Translations under genes and position numbers: made by a program
Shown: positions 59,776-64,000 of the stretch, in pieces
How positions within the stretch are numbered: the first letter of the stretch is position 1
How the letters are laid out: each line of letters opens with the position of its first letter
The notes under the pieces: model-generated
Told to the model about the DNA's origin: nothing
Database searches by the model: none
What the model saw: only the letters and a program-made list of their open reading frames with translations
Source of the DNA: Serratia nematodiphila DZ0503SBS1
GTDB taxonomy: Bacteria > Pseudomonadota > Gammaproteobacteria > Enterobacterales > Enterobacteriaceae
DNA length: 64,000 nucleotides
Direction of reading: 5' to 3'
NCBI RefSeq assembly: GCF_000738675.1
Contig: NZ_JPUX01000001.1
Location: forward strand, 434,001-498,000

Positions 59776-61059
59776 TTATTTGCCGCGCGCAATCGCGCGA
59801 TAACCGATATCTTTGCGGCAGAAGCTGCCCGGCCACTGGATACCTTCCGCCAGCTGATAGGCGCGTTGCTGCGCCTGCGCCACGGTATCGCCCAGCGCCG
59901 TCACGCACAGCACGCGGCCGCCGCTGGTGACGACGTCATCGCCCTGCAAGCGTGTGCCGGCATGGAAGACCTTACCGTCGGCGCTTTCCTGCTGCGGTAG
60001 CCCCTGGATAACCTCGCCGTTGCGATAGTCACCCGGATAACCGCCGGCTGCCAGCACCACGCCAAGGGCAGGGCGTTCGTCCCAATCAGAGCTCTTCTCG
60101 TTCAGACGGCCTTCGGCGCCCGCCAGACACAGCTCCACCAGATCGGAGCGCAGGCGCAGCATGATCGGCTGAGTTTCCGGATCGCCAAAACGGCAGTTGA
60201 ATTCGATCACCTTCGGCTGGCCGTCGGCGGAGATCATCAGGCCGGCATACAGGAAGCCGACGTAGGTATTGCCTTCCGCCGCCATGCCGCGCACCGTCGG
60301 CCAGATCACCTGATCCATGGCGCGCTGGTGGATTTCGTCGGTCACGACCGGCGCCGGGGAGTAGGCGCCCATGCCGCCGGTGTTCGGGCCGGTGTCGCCG
60401 TCGCCGACGCGTTTGTGGTCCTGGCTGGTGGCCATCGGCACCACGTTCTCGCCATCGACCATCACGATGAAGCTGGCTTCTTCGCCGTCGAGGAACTCTT
60501 CCACCACGATGCGATGGCCGGCGTCGCCGAAGGCGTTGCCGGCCAACATGTCGCGCACCGCCTCTTCCGCTTCCTGCAGCGTCATCGCGACGATCACGCC
60601 TTTACCGGCCGCCAGGCCATCGGCCTTGATGACGATCGGCGCGCCTTTGCGGCGCACATAGGCCAGCGCCGGCTCCACCTCGGTGAAGTTTTCATATTCG
60701 GCGGTCGGGATGCGGTGGCGCGCCAGGAAATCTTTGGTGAAGGCTTTGGAGCCTTCGAGCTGCGCGGCGGCCTGCGTCGGGCCGAAGATTTTCAGACCGG
60801 CGGCCTGGAAGGCATCGACCACGCCGATCACCAGCGGGGCTTCCGGCCCAACGATGGTCAGACCGATGTCATGGCTCTGGGCGAAAGCGACCAGGGCGGG
60901 GATGTCGGTGGCGGCGATCGCCACGTTTTCCAGATTGGCTTCCAGCGCGGTGCCGGCATTGCCCGGCGCAACATAGACTTTATCCGCCAGCGGAGACTGG
61001 GCGGCTTTCCAGGCCAGCGCGTGTTCGCGCCCGCCGTTGCCGATAATCAAAATGTTCAT
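59776..61059 (-). CDS. purD: PurD: phosphoribosylamine-glycine ligase
   Basis: PurD joins phosphoribosylamine and glycine with ATP in de novo purine synthesis. 427 residues, ATP-grasp fold. It starts MNILIIGNGGREHALAWK and has the ATP-grasp blocks PIVIKADGLAAGKGV, VVEEFLDGEEASF, NTGGMGAYSPAP and VIEFNCRFGDPETQ (metal-binding ENxR type). An upstream ATG is not family-like. It is cotranscribed with purH, 48 bases downstream of it. Confidence 0.98.
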   Translation of the reverse strand: MNILIIGNGGREHALAWKAAQSPLADKVYVAPGNAGTALEANLENVAIAATDIPALVAFAQSHDIGLTIVGPEAPLVIGVVDAFQAAGLKIFGPTQAAAQLEGSKAFTKDFLARHRIPTAEYENFTEVEPALAYVRRKGAPIVIKADGLAAGKGVIVAMTLQEAEEAVRDMLAGNAFGDAGHRIVVEEFLDGEEASFIVMVDGENVVPMATSQDHKRVGDGDTGPNTGGMGAYSPAPVVTDEIHQRAMDQVIWPTVRGMAAEGNTYVGFLYAGLMISADGQPKVIEFNCRFGDPETQPIMLRLRSDLVELCLAGAEGRLNEKSSDWDERPALGVVLAAGGYPGDYRNGEVIQGLPQQESADGKVFHAGTRLQGDDVVTSGGRVLCVTALGDTVAQAQQRAYQLAEGIQWPGSFCRKDIGYRAIARGK

Positions 61060-61107
61060 CAGAAGCTCCACGAATGGCGTGCGCCGGAGCGCACGCGGCA
61101 AAAGGAA

Positions 61108-62697
61108 TTAATGGCGGAAGTGACGCATGTCAGTGAAGATCATCGCGATGCCGTGTTCGTTGGCGGCGGCGATCACTTCGTCGTCGCGGATCGAACCGCC
61201 CGGCTGGATCACGCAGGTGATGCCAACCGCCGCCGCGGCATCGATGCCGTCGCGGAACGGGAAGAAGGCGTCGGAGGCCATGGCGGAGCCTTTCACTTCC
61301 AGCCCTTCGTCGCCCGCTTTGATGCCGGCGATCTTGGCGGAGTAAACGCGGCTCATCTGGCCGGCGCCTATGCCGATGGTCATGTTGTCACGCGCATAAA
61401 CGATGGCGTTGGATTTCACGAACTTGGCCACTTTCCAGCAGAACAGCGCGTCGCGCAACTCCTGCTCGGTCGGTTGGCGTTCTGACACCACGCGCAGATC
61501 GGCGGCGGTGACCATGCCCAGATCGCGATCCTGCACCAGCAGCCCGCCGTTGACACGTTTGAAATCCAGCCCCGCCACGCGTTGCTGCCACTGGCCGCAG
61601 GCCAGCACGCGCACGTTCTGTTTGGCGGCCAGCAGGGAGCGCGCTTCCTGGGTGACGTTTGGCGCGATGATCACTTCCACGAACTGGCGGCTGATGATCG
61701 CCTGCGCGGTGGCGGCGTCCAGCTCGCGGTTAAAGGCGATGATGCCGCCGAAGGCGGAGGTCGGATCGGTTTGGTAAGCGCGCTCGTAGGCGGCCAGAAT
61801 GTCGTCGCCGATCGCCACGCCGCAAGGGTTGGCGTGCTTGACGATCACGCAGGCCGGTTCGTCGAACTCTTTCACGCATTCCAGCGCGGCGTCGGTATCG
61901 GCGATGTTGTTATAGGACAGCGCTTTGCCCTGCAGCTGTTCGGCGGTCGCGACAGAAGCTTCCTTTACTTCTTCCTCTATATAGAAGGCGGCCTGCTGGT
62001 GGCTGTTTTCACCGTAGCGCATATCCTGCTTCTTGATGTAGTTGAGGTTCAGGGTGCGCGGGAAGCGGCCGGACGGCTGTTCGGTCTCGCCGTGGTACGC
62101 CGGCACCAGCGCGCCGAAGTAGTTGGCGATCATGCTGTCGTAGGCGGCGGTGTGTTCAAAGGCCTTGATGGCGAGATCGAAGCGGGTGGCATAGCGCAGC
62201 GAACCGTCGTTGTTGTCCATCTCGGTAATGATGGCGGCGTAGTCGCTGCTCTTCACCACGATGGCGACGTCTTTATGGTTCTTGGCGGCGGAGCGCACCA
62301 TGGTAGGGCCGCCGATATCGATATTCTCGACCGCATCCTCCAGCGAGCAATCCGGGCGCGCCACGGTTTGGGCGAACGGGTACAGATTGACGACCACCAT
62401 GTCGATAGGCTTGATGTCATGCTGATTCATGACGGCGTCGTCCTGGCCGCGGCGGCCGAGAATGCCGCCGTGGACTTTCGGGTGCAGGGTCTTAACTCGT
62501 CCGTCCATCATCTCCGGGAAGCCGGTGTAGTCGGAAACTTCGGTAACGGGCAGACCGGCGTCTGCCAGCAGACGAGCGGTGCCGCCGGTGGACAGCAGTT
62601 CAACGCCGCGCTGGGAAAGCGCTTCGGCGAATTCAACGATACCGGTTTTGTCAGACACGCTGAGCAGGGCCCGGCGGATTGGACGAGGTTGTTGCAT
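61108..62697 (-). CDS. purH: PurH: AICAR transformylase / IMP cyclohydrolase
   Basis: PurH does the last two steps to IMP. 529 residues as in E. coli. The N-terminal cyclohydrolase (about 1-195) has [17 protein letters not shown], and the C-terminal transformylase has [13 protein letters not shown] with the catalytic Lys-His. The start [17 protein letters not shown] matches the family; the frame continues 54 bases upstream without a supported start. It is under a PurR operator 163 bases upstream. Confidence 0.98.
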   Translation of the reverse strand: MQQPRPIRRALLSVSDKTGIVEFAEALSQRGVELLSTGGTARLLADAGLPVTEVSDYTGFPEMMDGRVKTLHPKVHGGILGRRGQDDAVMNQHDIKPIDMVVVNLYPFAQTVARPDCSLEDAVENIDIGGPTMVRSAAKNHKDVAIVVKSSDYAAIITEMDNNDGSLRYATRFDLAIKAFEHTAAYDSMIANYFGALVPAYHGETEQPSGRFPRTLNLNYIKKQDMRYGENSHQQAAFYIEEEVKEASVATAEQLQGKALSYNNIADTDAALECVKEFDEPACVIVKHANPCGVAIGDDILAAYERAYQTDPTSAFGGIIAFNRELDAATAQAIISRQFVEVIIAPNVTQEARSLLAAKQNVRVLACGQWQQRVAGLDFKRVNGGLLVQDRDLGMVTAADLRVVSERQPTEQELRDALFCWKVAKFVKSNAIVYARDNMTIGIGAGQMSRVYSAKIAGIKAGDEGLEVKGSAMASDAFFPFRDGIDAAAAVGITCVIQPGGSIRDDEVIAAANEHGIAMIFTDMRHFRH

Positions 62698-62853
62698 GGT
62701 TTTATCCCTTGGCTTTGAGTCGCAATTAAAGAGCGTTACGTGAATGTCCACCTCGTTCTCTCTATAAGGAAGGTTTTTTGCCTTATAAAGGGAGGGTCAG
62801 GCACATATTCAGGTAACGCCCCCATAAAAAGGGGGATCGTTTCGTCGCGGGGA

Positions 62854-62875
62854 ATTGTAGCGAAAACGTTTGCGT
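62854..62875 (-). promoter_or_regulatory. PurR operator and -10 element of purHD
   Basis: The minus strand reads ACGCAAACGTTTTCGC (62860-62875), matching the PurR consensus ACGCAAACGTTTNCNT except the last base, followed directly by TACAAT (62854-62859), a -10 hexamer. Purine-bound PurR would block this promoter. I could not place a consensus -35. Confidence 0.85.
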
Positions 62876-62907
62876 GGCGCTCGTAAATTTTCCGTACAAA
62901 TCGCATC

Positions 62908-62916
62908 TGTGGATAA
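62908..62916 (+). promoter_or_regulatory. Perfect DnaA-box sequence
   Basis: TGTGGATAA, the exact reverse complement of the consensus TTATCCACA, lies between the purHD promoter and the second rrn P1. It is a single site; a perfect 9-mer will occur by chance many times in a genome. Confidence 0.4.
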
Positions 62917-62992
62917 CACTGTGCGCAAGTGGGTATAAGGCGGGGTTTTGCTGTGGAATGCAGCGAACGATCGTTTTTGCTGAAAATACCTG

Positions 62993-63128
62993 TTGCGGCC
63001 TGCGAGGAACTCCCTATAATGCGCCTCCATCGACACGGAACATGTGAACAACTTCACAGAGTATCCGGGGGTCGCAGAGAAAAAATCCTGAAAATTAGGG
63101 TTGACTCTGAAAGAGGAAAGCGTAATAT
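62993..63128 (+). promoter_or_regulatory. Tandem rrn promoters P1 and P2 (second rRNA operon)
   Basis: P1: TTGCGG (62993-62998), 16 bp, TATAAT (63015-63020), then GCGCCTCC, nearly the same as in the first operon. P2: TTGACT (63101-63106), 16 bp, TAATAT (63123-63128). Confidence 0.9.
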
Positions 63129-63167
63129 ACGCCACCTCGAGTTAGCAAGCGAAAGCGCCTAACTCAC

Positions 63168-63179
63168 TGCTCTTTAACA
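63168..63179 (+). promoter_or_regulatory. boxA of the second rrn leader
   Basis: TGCTCTTTAACA, identical to the first operon. From here to the 16S start the two leaders are the same except one base (C at 21269, A at 63323). Confidence 0.88.
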
Positions 63180-63334
63180 ATTTATCAGACAATCTGTGTG
63201 GGCACTCCACAAGACGATATCCAGCATCTTCGGATGCAAAAAAATATCAAGTCTTGAAGAGTGACTAACTGAAGTAAAATTCATGCAGTAAATCTTTGAG
63301 CATCGCTTCTCGAGTGGAAGCAAATCAAGCTTTT

Positions 63335-64000
<666 letters not shown>

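Overview
The window is chromosomal DNA of a gammaproteobacterium of the order Enterobacterales, most likely Serratia (S. marcescens group). The evidence is GC-rich coding DNA, E. coli-like proteins of near-identical length, and gene order matching the E. coli rmuC-ubiEJB-tat-fadBA-hemG and murB-rpoBC-thi-hupA-purHD segments, plus my recognition of the 16S sequence as Serratia-like. The species call is inference. Nearly everything is core housekeeping DNA. I see no transposase, integrase, phage gene or CRISPR array.

Layout. 1-11.9 kb, plus strand except rfaH: rmuC (cut by the window edge), the ubiquinone genes ubiE-ubiJ-ubiB, the twin-arginine export operon tatABC with tatD, hemB, rfaH (minus strand), pepE, ubiD and fre. 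12-15.4 kb, minus strand: the fatty-acid oxidation operon fadBA with a FadR operator. 15.6-20.9 kb: an MFS transporter, then pepQ, yigZ, trkH and hemG. 21-26.4 kb: a complete rRNA operon (16S, tRNA-Glu, 23S, 5S). 26.7-30.5 kb: murB-birA, coaA and a GNAT gene. 30.8-45.2 kb: the expression-machinery block, with tRNA-Thr, Tyr, Gly and Thr, tufB, secE-nusG, rplKA, rplJL and rpoBC. 45.3-48.3 kb: an accessory insert holding a GNAT enzyme, a secreted molybdopterin-fold-like protein, a membrane histidine kinase and a convergent response regulator. 49-54.7 kb, minus strand: thiCEFSGH under a TPP riboswitch. 54.7-59.7 kb: rsd, nudC, hemE (frameshifted in this sequence), nfi, yjaG, hupA and a YjaH-like lipoprotein. 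59.8-62.7 kb, minus strand: purHD with a PurR operator. 62.9-64 kb: the start of a second rRNA operon.

The genes group into translation and transcription (rrn, tRNAs, tufB, rpl, rpoBC, nusG, rfaH, rsd), respiration and haem (ubi, hemB, hemG, hemE, fre), export (tat, secE), cofactors (thi, birA, coaA) and purines. Visible feedback controls are the TPP riboswitch, the L10 leader, the L1 target region, the rplL-rpoB attenuator, and the FadR and PurR sites.

Most worth a second look: the secreted-protein/kinase/regulator module after rpoC; the D-type (non-zinc) HemB; one-base deletions in hemE and in the tRNA-Glu acceptor stem, both in homopolymer runs and so possibly sequence errors; a hemG-rrn-murB junction that merges two E. 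coli rrn neighbourhoods; and a possible 57-codon leader ORF overlapping the rpoB start.
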